A DNA stretch of 56,180 nt from Thermoanaerobaculia bacterium (GTDB taxonomy: Bacteria > Acidobacteriota > Thermoanaerobaculia > Multivoradales > JAIOJS01): NCBI GenBank assembly GCA_030429235.1, contig JAUIDB010000027.1, positions 1-56,180 of the forward strand, written 5' to 3'. Position 1 is the first letter of the stretch; every line of letters starts with the position of its first letter. The notes beneath the pieces are model-generated. The model saw only the letters and a program-made list of their open reading frames with translations. It searched no databases and was not told the DNA's origin. Positions 33,982 to 43,569 of the stretch are shown piece by piece. The translations under genes and the position numbers were made by a program.

Positions 33982-36488
33982 TGGGTGACCACCCCGTCCG
34001 GGCCGACCTTGGCCGCGGCGCCCGCACCCTCGGCCTCCGCCAGTGCTTCAACCTCCTCGAGGTCGTCCTTTCTGACATCGCCACTTTCCAGCGATCGATC
34101 CGGTCGCCCCTTGAAATCGAAACCAGGGTAGTCGAGACGCTGGTGGTGGATGTGGGACAGCAGCAGTTGAAAGGCCTCGGAGACCCGCTTGAGATCTCCC
34201 AGGGTCAGGTCGGTGTCGTCGAGCTGTCCATCCCGCAGGCAGTCGTCGGTGATGGCCTGGATCACCGCTCGAATCTTCTGCGCATCAGGCTCGACCAAGG
34301 TCCGACTGGCAGCCTCGACTCCATCCGCCAGCATCAAAACGCCCATGACCTTACCCTGAGGCCGGGGGCCCGGATAGCGGAACTTGTCTTCGGGAACCTC
34401 CCCGCGCTCAGGCGACGCCATCTCCTTCGCCCGGTTGTAGAAGAAGGAGATCAGCCGCGTACCGTGGTGCTGGGAGATCGCGTCCAGGATCGGCTGCGGC
34501 AGATGGTAGTCCTTCGCCAGTTGGAGACCCTCCTTCACGTGGTTGATGATGATCAAAGCACTCATCGAGGGCTGGATCTTGTCGTGAGGATTGCGCCCCG
34601 GTCGCTGGTTCTCGACGAAGTACTCGGGACGGAGCACCTTCCCGATATCGTGATAGAGAGCTCCAGTGTAGGCGAGCACCGAGTCGGCCCCGATCGCCTC
34701 GCACCCTGCCTTGGCCAGATTCGCCACCATCAGGGAGTGCTGGAAGGTCCCCGGAGATTCGAAAGCCACCCGCCGCAGCAGGGGCAGATTGGTGTTGGCC
34801 AACTCCACCAGCTTGAGGCCGGTCGTGACCGAGTACACCGATTCCAGCACTGGTACGGCGAAGCTGACCACCGCCGCCACCAGAATCCCACCGGCGAAGC
34901 CGCAGAACACCTCGAACCCGACGTGGAGCGGTACCGAGCCGACCTCGATGTCGCCGCGCAAGGCTGCCAGCACGAGCACCGTGACCACATTGACGCCACC
35001 GACGGCCAGACCGGTTCTCACCAGCAGCGATCGTTGTTTGACCTGGAAGTGCTCGACGATCAGGACGGCAGCGATCGACCCGGCCAGACAGTAGAGGACC
35101 ATCGACCACGAGCTGTCCTCGACCACCATGGGGGCTAGCACCGAGAGCGCAAGCGCCGTCAGCATGGCCAAGCCGCGTCCGTAGATCAGGACCACGACCA
35201 GCGCCAGACCGGCGAACGGAATGGCGTAGAAGTAGGGCTCCGGCAGGTTGTAGGGAGCCCCTTCGAGGGAGGTTGCCAGTCCGTGCACCAGCAGGAAGCA
35301 GACCCGCGCGCAGACCAGGCTCACGGCGACCAACAGCAGGATCTCTCCCAAGAGAGTTGGCCTCGGGTTGTACTCGGTGCGCTCCTGTCGCACCCCGAAC
35401 CAGAGCAGCAACACGAACAGTCCCAGCAGTAGAGCGACGCCGAGTCGAGGTCGAACCTGGTCCCAGGTCGACGGATCGACCGACAGCTCCTCGATGATCT
35501 CCGCCGCCCGCTGGTCGATGGTGTCGCCCTTGCGGACGATGATCTGCCCCGCCAGCACCCGGTTGAAGACCTGCTCGACCGCCTCGGCCGCTGCATCCTG
35601 GCGCCGCTGGGTCTCGCTCGGGTTGGGATGCAGGTTGGGTCCGACGTTGGCGACGACGAAGTCGACCACCAGATTGCGATCCTGGCTCCTCAACGACCAG
35701 GCTCGGACCTCTCGCTCGACCAAGTCGCGAACTTCGCCCGGAAACTCGAGATACCCAAAGAGGTCGACCTGGGTCTGCTCGCGACCCGTCGACAGATCGC
35801 GCAGCTGAATCCCACGAGAGCGGTTCTCCAGGAGCGACCCCTTGCCCGAGACCGTACCCTGCTCGAGAACTCGTTCGAAGACCGCCCGCAACCGATCTTC
35901 CAGTTCGGAGCTGAACTGCTGACGCCGGAAGAAAGCGACCTGAGCCATGGTCAGCTCGACCTCCGAGCCGGCCCGGATCGCGTCCGCCAGTTCGTCGTCC
36001 GCCAGGGCCTCGAGCGGCACTGGTTCCCCGTCTTCGTCAACACCAGGCACCACCAGCTGTCGACCGATGCTGAACGCTTCCATCAGCTGTTGGTCGACGC
36101 GGCGGGCCGACTCGGCATCGAAGTCCCAGACCGGAATCACGTCACTGCGCGCCTTCGAGCGCTTCTCTTCCGTGGTTTCGAGGTCGAGGATCACAGCCTC
36201 CTGGGTCGCCACGAAGTCGCGTTGGGCCACACTACCCTCGACGACATCGCCGGACCGCCACCCTTGCTGCGACGGCGTCAAGACCCAGGTGGCCAGCCCC
36301 AGGAAGAGCACGACCCAGAGTAGGTCCAGCGCTAGCAGCTGTTGCCAGCGCTCCTTGGTCCAGCGGGACCACCGATTCCAGCGCCCCGCCTCGGCGCGCC
36401 GAATCTTGGACACACCGGTACCCGTCCGGGGACGGCGGTCCCGTTTCGGCACCTTCCCCGTGCTCGACCGATCGCCCTGACTGGCCAC
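33978..36488 (-). CDS. seven-TM HD-domain phosphodiesterase (PgpH/YqfF type)
   Basis: 836 residues: one N-terminal membrane helix (about 50-68), a large extracellular 7TMR-HDED region to about 360 with GDTIDQRAAEIIEE, then about seven helices (360-560) and a cytosolic HD domain (about 600-760) with LYHDIGKVLRPEYF and the ISQHHGTRLISFFY motif. The PgpH family hydrolyses c-di-AMP. Whether this organism makes c-di-AMP is not shown here. The order phoH > HD-membrane > ybeY > corC-like > era is the classic conserved cluster, all genes overlapping or touching. Confidence 0.92.
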   Translation of the reverse strand: MASQGDRSSTGKVPKRDRRPRTGTGVSKIRRAEAGRWNRWSRWTKERWQQLLALDLLWVVLFLGLATWVLTPSQQGWRSGDVVEGSVAQRDFVATQEAVILDLETTEEKRSKARSDVIPVWDFDAESARRVDQQLMEAFSIGRQLVVPGVDEDGEPVPLEALADDELADAIRAGSEVELTMAQVAFFRRQQFSSELEDRLRAVFERVLEQGTVSGKGSLLENRSRGIQLRDLSTGREQTQVDLFGYLEFPGEVRDLVEREVRAWSLRSQDRNLVVDFVVANVGPNLHPNPSETQRRQDAAAEAVEQVFNRVLAGQIIVRKGDTIDQRAAEIIEELSVDPSTWDQVRPRLGVALLLGLFVLLLWFGVRQERTEYNPRPTLLGEILLLVAVSLVCARVCFLLVHGLATSLEGAPYNLPEPYFYAIPFAGLALVVVLIYGRGLAMLTALALSVLAPMVVEDSSWSMVLYCLAGSIAAVLIVEHFQVKQRSLLVRTGLAVGGVNVVTVLVLAALRGDIEVGSVPLHVGFEVFCGFAGGILVAAVVSFAVPVLESVYSVTTGLKLVELANTNLPLLRRVAFESPGTFQHSLMVANLAKAGCEAIGADSVLAYTGALYHDIGKVLRPEYFVENQRPGRNPHDKIQPSMSALIIINHVKEGLQLAKDYHLPQPILDAISQHHGTRLISFFYNRAKEMASPERGEVPEDKFRYPGPRPQGKVMGVLMLADGVEAASRTLVEPDAQKIRAVIQAITDDCLRDGQLDDTDLTLGDLKRVSEAFQLLLSHIHHQRLDYPGFDFKGRPDRSLESGDVRKDDLEEVEALAEAEGAGAAAKVGPDGVVTH

Positions 36489-37477
36489 TAGATCGTCTCC
36501 GTCGCCAACGACCTGACCTCGCGACTTCGTTTTCGCTCGTCGAATCGATCGTAGGCGGCGACGATTCGCTGCACGAGCCGGTGGCGCACCACGTCGCGAC
36601 GGGTGAACTGAACGAACGAGATCCCTTCGACCCCCGCCAGCACTTCCCGCGCCTGAGCCAGCCCCGAGCGTCGCTCACTCGGCAGGTCGGTCTGGGTGAG
36701 ATCACCGTTGATCACCACCTTGGAACTGAAGCCCATACGCGTGAGGAACATCTTCATCTGTTCCCCCGTGGTGTTCTGGGCCTCGTCGAGGATGATGAAA
36801 CTGTCGTTCAGGGTCCGTCCCCGCATGAAGGCGAGCGGAGCGACCTCGATCGTGCCCCGTTCCATCATCTTCGACACCTGGTCGAAACCGATCAGATCGT
36901 AGAGCGAGTCGTAGAGCGGTCGGAGATAGGGGTTGACCTTGTCGGCGAGATCACCGGGCAGGAACCCCAGCTTCTCCCCGGCCTCGACCGCTGGGCGGCA
37001 GAGGATGATCCGTCGCACCGACTTCTCGGCCATCGCGGCCGCCGCCATCGCCACCGCCAGGTAGGTCTTTCCAGTCCCCGCCGGACCGACGGAGATCACG
37101 ATGTCGTGATCGATCATCGCCTGCAGGTACCGCTGCTGATTGAGACTGCGCGGGCTGACCACGCGCCGCGCCTTGGCCAGGATCCCGTCGCCGCGAAAGA
37201 ACTCGACCAACGACGTCGTCGGCTCTTCTTCCAGAACGCGGATGGCAGTCTCGATCTCGTGCGGACGAAACCTGTGCCCCAGGGTCAACAGCTCCGAAAG
37301 CTCCGACAGGAGGTGTTCGGCTACGCCTTCGGCCGCTCCGTCCGTCCCGGAGATCGTCACCGTCCCGCCCCGCGCCGACAACTCGACTCCGAAGGCCCGC
37401 TCGATCCGACGAAGGTTTTCGTCCTGCGTGCCAAAGAGGGTGTCGATCCCCTCGCGCTGAATCTCGAGTTGCTTCAT
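36488..37477 (-). CDS. phoH: PhoH-family ATPase
   Basis: 329 residues. Walker A GPAGTGKT at 131-138, Walker B IILDEAQNTT, RPAVEAGEKLGFLPGD and RSGLAQA. The N-terminal part before residue 100 is the KH-like region of the PhoH group. The function (RNA-associated ATPase or helicase) is not fully established. First gene of the ribosome-biogenesis cluster; 81 bp after guaA. Confidence 0.93.
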   Translation of the reverse strand: MKQLEIQREGIDTLFGTQDENLRRIERAFGVELSARGGTVTISGTDGAAEGVAEHLLSELSELLTLGHRFRPHEIETAIRVLEEEPTTSLVEFFRGDGILAKARRVVSPRSLNQQRYLQAMIDHDIVISVGPAGTGKTYLAVAMAAAAMAEKSVRRIILCRPAVEAGEKLGFLPGDLADKVNPYLRPLYDSLYDLIGFDQVSKMMERGTIEVAPLAFMRGRTLNDSFIILDEAQNTTGEQMKMFLTRMGFSSKVVINGDLTQTDLPSERRSGLAQAREVLAGVEGISFVQFTRRDVVRHRLVQRIVAAYDRFDERKRSREVRSLATETI

Positions 37478-37558
37478 GGTAGGAAACGAAGGCGAAGGGC
37501 GGCCTGGGAAGGATCGTTCATGGCGCGAAGGGCCAGTCTATCAGGGTCGTAGATCCCA

Positions 37559-39103
37559 CTACTCCCATTCGATGGTCCCGGGCGGCTTGCTGGTGACGTC
37601 GTACACCACCCGATTCACACCCTTGACCTCGTTGACGATCCGATTCGCCGCTCGACCCAACAGGTCGTACGGTAGGTGAGACCAGTCTGCGGTCATGAAG
37701 TCGTGAGTATCGACACTGCGCAGGGCCACGACCTGTTCGTAGGTCCTCTCGTCGCCCATGACGCCGACGCTCTGCACCGGTAGGAGTACCGCGAACGCCT
37801 GGTTGACCCGCTCGTACAGTCCCGCGGCCTGGAGCTCTTCGAGAAAGATCGCATCGGCTTCGCGCAGTAGATCCAGCTTCTCGTGGCTTAGGTTTCCGAG
37901 GAGCCGAACGGCCAGGCCCGGTCCCGGGAAGGGATGGCGACCGAGAATCTCCTCGGGAAGCCCCAGTTCTCGACCCAACTGCCGAACCTCGTCCTTGAAC
38001 AAGAACCGTAGGGGCTCGACCAACTCGAAACCCAGCTCTTCCGGCAGCCCACCCACGTTGTGGTGGGTCTTGATCACCACCGATGGACCCCGCACCGACA
38101 CCGACTCGATCACGTCGGGGTACAGCGTGCCCTGCGCCAGAAACGCTGCGTCCTGGTACTCGGCTGCCGCCGCCTTGAAGACGTCGATGAAGGTATGTCC
38201 GATGATCTTCCGCTTGCGTTCGGGATCGGAGACTCCCGACAAAGCCTCCAGGAAACGATCCCTGGCGTCGACCAGATGGATGGGAAAGCCGAGTTCGTCA
38301 CCCAGGAGGTGCATCACTTGCTTGGCTTCGTCCTTTCTCAGCAGGCCGTTGTCCACGAAAATCGCTCGGTACTGCCCGGGAATCGCTCGCTGTAGCAGAC
38401 CGGCCACCACCGTCGAATCGACCCCGCCAGATAGACCGCAAATCACGGTGCCCTCTCCCACCTGCTCACGGACGGTGCGCACGGCTTCCTCGAGGAAGTT
38501 GCTGATGCGCCAGTCGCCTCGAGCACCGCAAATCCCGTACAGGAAGTTCCGCAGCAATTCACCACCGTGCACGGTATGGACCACTTCGGGATGGAACTGA
38601 ATCCCCCAGATGCGACGGTCGGGATTCTCGAAGGCGACGATCGGCGCATTGGGGGTCGCGGCGGTGGTACGGAAGCCGGCCGGTAGCGAACCGATCCGGT
38701 CGCCATGGCTCATCCAGACCGCCTCGCGGGTCGATAGCCCCGCAAAGAGCTCCCCGGGCGCCGTCACATCGATCTCCGCTCGTCCGTACTCGCGGTGCGC
38801 CGCCGCCTCCACCGACCCGCCCAGCAGGTGGGCGGTCAACTGCATGCCGTAGCAGATGCCCAGAATCGGAACGCCCAGCTCGAAGAGCGCCGCCTCGCAG
38901 TGCGGCGCCCGATCGGCGTACACACTCTGAGGACCCCCGGAGAGGATGATGCCGCAGGGATTCAGACGACGGATGGTGTCGAGAGGGAGATCGAAGGGAT
39001 GGATCTCGCAGTAGACGCGGTTTTCGCGCACTCGGCGGCCGATCAGCTGCGTGTACTGGCTACCGAAGTCCAGGATCAGAAGAGTCTGGTGGGATGAACT
39101 CAT
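37559..39103 (-). CDS. guaA: GMP synthase (glutamine-hydrolysing)
   Basis: 514 residues. N-terminal class I glutamine amidotransferase with the nucleophile cysteine in [15 protein letters not shown] and the FHPEVVHT histidine/glutamate pair. ATP-PPase domain with the P-loop GLSGGVDST and the C-terminal dimerisation domain ([10 protein letters not shown]-like region [16 protein letters not shown]). It amidates XMP to GMP. Starts at ATG 39103; the upstream 138 bp separate it from serA. Mildly linked to apt at the far end of the window by purine supply. Confidence 0.97.
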   Translation of the reverse strand: MSSSHQTLLILDFGSQYTQLIGRRVRENRVYCEIHPFDLPLDTIRRLNPCGIILSGGPQSVYADRAPHCEAALFELGVPILGICYGMQLTAHLLGGSVEAAAHREYGRAEIDVTAPGELFAGLSTREAVWMSHGDRIGSLPAGFRTTAATPNAPIVAFENPDRRIWGIQFHPEVVHTVHGGELLRNFLYGICGARGDWRISNFLEEAVRTVREQVGEGTVICGLSGGVDSTVVAGLLQRAIPGQYRAIFVDNGLLRKDEAKQVMHLLGDELGFPIHLVDARDRFLEALSGVSDPERKRKIIGHTFIDVFKAAAAEYQDAAFLAQGTLYPDVIESVSVRGPSVVIKTHHNVGGLPEELGFELVEPLRFLFKDEVRQLGRELGLPEEILGRHPFPGPGLAVRLLGNLSHEKLDLLREADAIFLEELQAAGLYERVNQAFAVLLPVQSVGVMGDERTYEQVVALRSVDTHDFMTADWSHLPYDLLGRAANRIVNEVKGVNRVVYDVTSKPPGTIEWE

Positions 39104-39241
39104 GAATCGCTCGTAGTTTGGTATGTGGAACAGCGGAACTCCGGGGGAAGCCCGAGGGAAGCGCTATTCTCGCAGAAGGCAGACCTCGATCCCATACCGC
39201 CGTTTCCCGACTGCCGCCGGTGGTGGTCGTCGGCTCGGGGG

Positions 39242-40447
39242 CTAGACCTCCTTGACCGCCACGGCCAGAACGTCGTCCAGGCTTTCGATCGCCTCGACCA
39301 ATCGACGACTCGGCTCACCCGTGAGTTGGATTCGGGCGCTGGCCGCCAGATGTCCCTCGAAAACCTGGTTCTCCATCTCCTGCACGTTGAGGCCGGCCCC
39401 CCGAATGCACTCGAGCACCGCCGCCAGAACGCCCACTCGATCGGCATGGCGCACCACCAGCAGGTGGGTCGCCGGCGTACTGACGGCGAGATTGACGCAG
39501 TTGGGGACCTCGCCGCGACTGAGATAGCTCTCCACGATCCTGACCACTTCGTCGGCTACTGCCTGCTGCGCCTGCTCGGTCGAGGCTCCGATGTGGTGGG
39601 TACCCTGGACTCCGGGCAGGGCGAAGATCCCAGGATCGAGGCTGCCCTCGGCGCCACTCGGTTCGTTGGCAAACACATCGAGCCCCGCCCTCAGGCCCTT
39701 CGCCTCGACCGCCGCCGCCAGGGCCGCCTGATCGACCACGTCGCCGCGGCTCGTATTGATGACCAGTGCACCGTCCGGAAGCGCCTCGAGCACGGTGCGG
39801 TCGACCACGTGGCGCGTCGCTTCGTTCAGGGCTAGATGGATCGACAGTACATCGCAATTCCGCGCCAGCTCCACCGGCGACGGCGCGTACTCGACGCCGA
39901 AGGCCGCGGCTCGCTCTGGACTCAGCGACCGACTCCAGGCGACGACTTCCATGCCGAAGGCCTGGGCCCGAGGAATCATGGCCCGACCGATGCCACCGAG
40001 ACCGAGAAGTCCGAGCCGCCGCCCGAGCACCCCGCGTGCCTTGGAGTACTTCTTCTTGTTCCAGCGCCCACCTTCGAGGTCCTTGGCACCCTCCACCAGC
40101 GCCCGATCGAGGGAGAGCAGGTGGGCAAACGCCAGTTCAGCGACCGCCACCGAGTTCTTCCCCGGACAATTGGCGACGTAGATGCCCCTCTCGGAGGCGG
40201 TCTCGAGGTCGATCGTGTTGACCCCCGCACCCGCCCGGATCACGAGGCTCAGGCTCGGTGCCGCCGCCAAGTGTACGGCGGTGACCCGGGTGCTTCGGAC
40301 GACGAGAACCTCGGGATCGTGTTGCGCCAAGGCCGCCAGCAGCGCCTCGTCCCGCAGGCTGGGATCGGATACGACTTCGGCGCCCGACGTCCGTAAGGCC
40401 TCGATGCCGGTGACGGGAAACTTGTCTGCGATCAGAATCCTGGTCAT
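39242..40447 (-). CDS. serA: D-3-phosphoglycerate dehydrogenase with C-terminal ACT domain
   Basis: 401 residues from ATG 40447 (GGGAG site). NAD-binding loop LGLGGIGRAMIPRAQAFGM (residues about 143-161) and the 2-hydroxyacid dehydrogenase signature NTSRGDVVDQAALAAA. The ACT domain (about 325-401, LLVVRHADRVGVLAAVL) suggests feedback by serine or a similar ligand. Compared with long forms there is no ASB intervening domain. Last gene of the cinA > plsY > gpsA > serA run; 19 bp after gpsA. Confidence 0.94.
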   Translation of the reverse strand: MTRILIADKFPVTGIEALRTSGAEVVSDPSLRDEALLAALAQHDPEVLVVRSTRVTAVHLAAAPSLSLVIRAGAGVNTIDLETASERGIYVANCPGKNSVAVAELAFAHLLSLDRALVEGAKDLEGGRWNKKKYSKARGVLGRRLGLLGLGGIGRAMIPRAQAFGMEVVAWSRSLSPERAAAFGVEYAPSPVELARNCDVLSIHLALNEATRHVVDRTVLEALPDGALVINTSRGDVVDQAALAAAVEAKGLRAGLDVFANEPSGAEGSLDPGIFALPGVQGTHHIGASTEQAQQAVADEVVRIVESYLSRGEVPNCVNLAVSTPATHLLVVRHADRVGVLAAVLECIRGAGLNVQEMENQVFEGHLAASARIQLTGEPSRRLVEAIESLDDVLAVAVKEV

Positions 40448-40466
40448 GGTCCACTCCCGGGTCGAA

Positions 40467-41477
40467 TCAGAGTTCGGCCTCCGACTTGAGTTCACGTTGC
40501 ATCAACTGCTGTACGGCCTGGCGCGGCGACCGATCGTCGTAGATTACCGCTGCCATCTGTTCGGCGATCGGCATCTCGACCCCTTTCCGCTCGGCTAGAC
40601 CGACGATCGAGAGCGAGTTCCGCATGCCCTCCGCCACCATGCCGGTCTCCGACTCCATCTCGGCGAGGGACCGCCCCTCGGCCAAAGCCAGACCGGCTCG
40701 CCGATTCCTGGAAAGTCCACCGGTACAGGTCAGAACCAGGTCCCCCAGTCCGGCCAGACCCGAGAAGGTTCGCGGTTTGCCACCGTAGGCAAGACCCAAA
40801 CGAGTCATCTCGTGGAGCCCCCGGGTAATCAAGGCGGCGAGGGTGTTGTGCCCCATCCCCACCCCGGTGAGCACGCCGGCCGCGATCGCCACGACGTTCT
40901 TAGCCGCACCTCCGAGTTCAACCCCCACCACGTCAGCCGACGTGTAGAGGCGCAGGGATCCGGTCGACAGATGCTCCTGGATCTCGCGGGCCAGATCGCC
41001 ATCCTCCGAGGCGATGACCGCCGCCGTCGGCACGCCAGAGGCCAACTCGGCGGCAAACGAGGGCCCGGAGAGGACCGCAAAACTCACTTCTCGATCCGCC
41101 TTGGCCCCCTCTTCGAAGGTCACTTGACTCATCCTCGCCAAGTGCTCGGTCTCGATACCCTTGGTCGCCGAGATCAACTTCAGCCGGCGCCCTCGAGGGT
41201 AGGAGGCCAGGAACTCGCGCAGTACCTGTCGGAAGCCGTGCGAAGGCACGGCGACGATCAACAGTTCAGAATCGAGCGGATCGTGGAGATCGTTCGTCAG
41301 GCGGAGCCCGGGGGGTAGTTGGATGCCCGGAAGGTAGCGGTGGTTTTCGCCCCGCTGCCGACACTCCTCGACGAGTTCCGAGCGGCGAGCCCAGAGCTCC
41401 ACGTCGAAACCGGAGTTGGCCGCGTAGACCGCCAAGGAAGTACCGAAAGAACCTGCCCCCAACACACCAATCTTCAT
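40467..41477 (-). CDS. gpsA: glycerol-3-phosphate dehydrogenase (NAD(P)+)
   Basis: 336 residues from ATG 41477; the long frame upstream lies inside plsY. N-terminal nucleotide loop GVLGAGSFGTSLA, ATKGIE and LSGPSFA motifs, and the catalytic lysine region GAAKNVVAIAAGV. It provides sn-glycerol-3-phosphate for phospholipid synthesis. It overlaps the stop of plsY (ATGA), so producer and user of glycerol-3-phosphate are co-translated. Confidence 0.96.
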   Translation of the reverse strand: MKIGVLGAGSFGTSLAVYAANSGFDVELWARRSELVEECRQRGENHRYLPGIQLPPGLRLTNDLHDPLDSELLIVAVPSHGFRQVLREFLASYPRGRRLKLISATKGIETEHLARMSQVTFEEGAKADREVSFAVLSGPSFAAELASGVPTAAVIASEDGDLAREIQEHLSTGSLRLYTSADVVGVELGGAAKNVVAIAAGVLTGVGMGHNTLAALITRGLHEMTRLGLAYGGKPRTFSGLAGLGDLVLTCTGGLSRNRRAGLALAEGRSLAEMESETGMVAEGMRNSLSIVGLAERKGVEMPIAEQMAAVIYDDRSPRQAVQQLMQRELKSEAEL

Positions 41478-42208
41478 TCTCTGTTCCCCCTCTGTTGCGT
41501 GAGCCCGGTCGCTCGGGTCGCCCCCTGCTGACCAAAGAGTTCCGAATTGTGGGCAGGCATTGCGTCGTCCAGACCCTCCCCCTCCCTCACCCGCAGTTCT
41601 CCGAGGCGCCGTTCGGCCCCGCGGCGGATGCGGGCGAAGTTCGATCGATGCTTGTAGGCGATCAGCAGAGCCACCAAGGTGGCACAGAGTAGGAGCTCGA
41701 CGGAAGGTGGTCGCAACCAACCCAGGAAACCGAAGAGAAACCACCACATCGGAAAGGAGAGTGACGCCGCCACCGAAGCCAGGGAAACGAACCGCGAGCT
41801 CGCCAGGACGAGGACGAACATCGGCACCACCGCCAGCAGGACCGCCGGGGCCAAGGATCCCAGGGCCCCCGCCGCGGTGGCCACGCCTTTGCCGCCGCGA
41901 AAGCCGAGAAAGACCGAATACACATGGCCCAGAACCACCGCTGCCGCCACCCAGCCCAGAGTCCGATCCGAGACCTCGAGCTGATGCGCCAGGACCACCG
42001 GCACGACCCCCTTGAGCACGTCGCAAGAGAGGGTCAACAGGCCGATGCGTGGGCCTGCGATGCGCAACGCATTGGTGGCCCCTGGGTTGCCACTCCCCAC
42101 CGCTCGGACATCTCTGCCGGTGGACCAGCGCACCAGAAAGACGCTGAATGGGATCGAGCCCACGATGTAGGCCGCCGCGGCGAGCAGAGCCGTCAACCAG
42201 GGACTCAT
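41474..42208 (-). CDS. plsY: glycerol-3-phosphate acyltransferase PlsY
   Basis: 244 residues from ATG 42208. Five or so membrane helices and the three PlsY motifs: GSGNPGATNALR, GFRGGKGVAT and the terminal AYKHRSNFARI. It transfers acyl from acyl-phosphate to glycerol-3-phosphate. The C-terminal extension of about 45 residues after ARIRRG (RREGEGL..., QQGATRATGLTQQRGNRE) is polar and not part of the family core. It overlaps both neighbours (cinA, gpsA) by 4 bp. Confidence 0.94.
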   Translation of the reverse strand: MSPWLTALLAAAAYIVGSIPFSVFLVRWSTGRDVRAVGSGNPGATNALRIAGPRIGLLTLSCDVLKGVVPVVLAHQLEVSDRTLGWVAAAVVLGHVYSVFLGFRGGKGVATAAGALGSLAPAVLLAVVPMFVLVLASSRFVSLASVAASLSFPMWWFLFGFLGWLRPPSVELLLCATLVALLIAYKHRSNFARIRRGAERRLGELRVREGEGLDDAMPAHNSELFGQQGATRATGLTQQRGNRE

Positions 42209-43473
42209 CTTCGTCGGGGCCTCCAGGTCGGATCGAGCAGCCGCCGGCGAAGCATCTCGAGAGCCCACTGGCTCGCCATCCTCCGGATCATGTCGCGACT
42301 CCCCACCAGGCTGGCACGATGGCAGATCGCCTCATCCTCACCAGGACCGGCCACCGCCACGTACACCGTACCTACCGGCTTCTCCTCGCTGCCTCCTCCC
42401 GGACCGGCGATTCCCGTCACCCCAATGCCGAAGTCTGCCGCGAGCCGCTCCCGCACTCCCCGAGCCATCGCGATCCCCACCTCCCGGCTCACCGCTCCGT
42501 GCTGCTCGAGCAGTGTGCTCGACACCCCAAGCCATTGCTCCTTGACCCGATTGGCATAGGCCACGATCGCTCCGTCGAAGTAGCCCGAACTTCCGGGTAC
42601 GGCGGTCAGTCTCTGCGCAACTCCACCACCAGTACAGGACTCGGCTGTAGCGATCTTCCGCCCCTGCTCCAGCAGCAGGCGACCGCAGACCGCTTCGAGG
42701 CTCAGGTCGCGGTCGCGGGTAAAGACCGCGGCCCCGAGAAGGTCGGCGACGCGATCAGACATCTGAGACAAACGAGCCCGGCGCTCGGACTCGGCGCCGC
42801 GGGCCCACAGCTCGATCCGCACCTCTCCCGGACTGGCCAGAACCGTGACCGCCTCGCGCCCAAACTCGGAGTAGACCGGTGCGATCTTCTCCTCGACTGC
42901 CGATTCACCTCGACAGGCCACCTTGAGCACCGTCGACTCCAGTTGGGTTTCCGATCCGATCTGTTCGTCGAGCCAGGGAACCACTTCGTTGGCCAGCAAA
43001 CCATCGAACTCCCGGGGCACGCCAGGCAGCAGGAAGCACGTCGTACCCCGATGTTCGAGTCGCAGGCCGGGGGCAGTACCGAGTGGGTTCCACAACACAT
43101 GGGCCCCGTCGAGGACTACGGCCTGTCGACGATTGATTTCGGGCATCTCCCGGCCGAAGGCGGCGAACTTGGCACGAATGTCCTCGACGATCTCCTCTCG
43201 AACGTGCGTGGAGACGCCGCACGCCTCGGCCATGCAGCGACGGGTCAGGTCGTCCTCGGTCGGTCCGAGGCCGCCGCAGACCAACAGCAGGTCGGTTCGT
43301 CCGAGCAAGAAGTCGAGTTCCGCTACCAATTCGGTGGGCCGATCGCCAACCACCGACTTGCGCCGCAACGAGACTCCGTAACCCTGCAAGAGTCTCGTCG
43401 CGCGCAGCGAGTTCGTATCGAGCCGTTCGACTCCGAGAAGCTCCGAGCCCACGGCGAGAAAGGCCGCCTTCAT
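42205..43473 (-). CDS. cinA: CinA (damage/competence-inducible protein, nicotinamide-nucleotide amidase type)
   Basis: 422 residues. The N-terminal MoaB-like domain (about 1-170) has VCGGLGPTEDDLTR and LLPGVPREF. The C-terminal CinA deamidase domain (about 255-422) has the nucleophile region TAESCTGGGVAQRLTAVPGSS and TGIAGPGGGSEEKPVGTVY. Known homologues act in NAD recycling (NMN deamidase and ADP-ribose pyrophosphatase). The start has a TATCAT hexamer 7 nt upstream. Head of the cinA > plsY > gpsA > serA run. Confidence 0.95.
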   Translation of the reverse strand: MKAAFLAVGSELLGVERLDTNSLRATRLLQGYGVSLRRKSVVGDRPTELVAELDFLLGRTDLLLVCGGLGPTEDDLTRRCMAEACGVSTHVREEIVEDIRAKFAAFGREMPEINRRQAVVLDGAHVLWNPLGTAPGLRLEHRGTTCFLLPGVPREFDGLLANEVVPWLDEQIGSETQLESTVLKVACRGESAVEEKIAPVYSEFGREAVTVLASPGEVRIELWARGAESERRARLSQMSDRVADLLGAAVFTRDRDLSLEAVCGRLLLEQGRKIATAESCTGGGVAQRLTAVPGSSGYFDGAIVAYANRVKEQWLGVSSTLLEQHGAVSREVGIAMARGVRERLAADFGIGVTGIAGPGGGSEEKPVGTVYVAVAGPGEDEAICHRASLVGSRDMIRRMASQWALEMLRRRLLDPTWRPRRR

Positions 43474-43480
43474 GGGTCCG

Positions 43481-43486
43481 ATGATA
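43481..43486 (-). promoter_or_regulatory. candidate -10 element (TATCAT) of cinA, leaderless arrangement
   Basis: TATCAT, then 7 nt, then the cinA ATG (43473). An AGGAG lies too far upstream (13 nt). The divergent gene at 43570 has the same 7-nt arrangement. Confidence 0.4.
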
Positions 43487-43533
43487 CTCCTGATGGCAGC
43501 GCTACTGGCTCCGTTCGCAGGTCCGTGAAGTAC

Positions 43534-43562
43534 GTGACAGCGACTCGGAATCCGGGTACCAT
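43534..43562 (+). promoter_or_regulatory. promoter with -35 GTGACA and -10 TACCAT, leaderless arrangement
   Basis: GTGACA (43534-43539), spacer of exactly 17 nt, TACCAT (43557-43562), then 7 nt to the ATG at 43570. No ribosome-binding site fits. The best-spaced promoter of this class in the window. Confidence 0.5.
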
Positions 43563-43569
43563 TCGGCGG

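Noticed and set aside
33981-35138. Long plus-strand open frame opposite the HD-membrane gene
   Set aside because: Antisense shadow of a gene with strong family motifs; no start signal or recognisable domain.
42148-43569. 474-residue N-terminal extension of the exported propeller protein
   Set aside because: Antisense to cinA. ATG 43570 is followed by a signal peptide and preceded by a well-spaced promoter.
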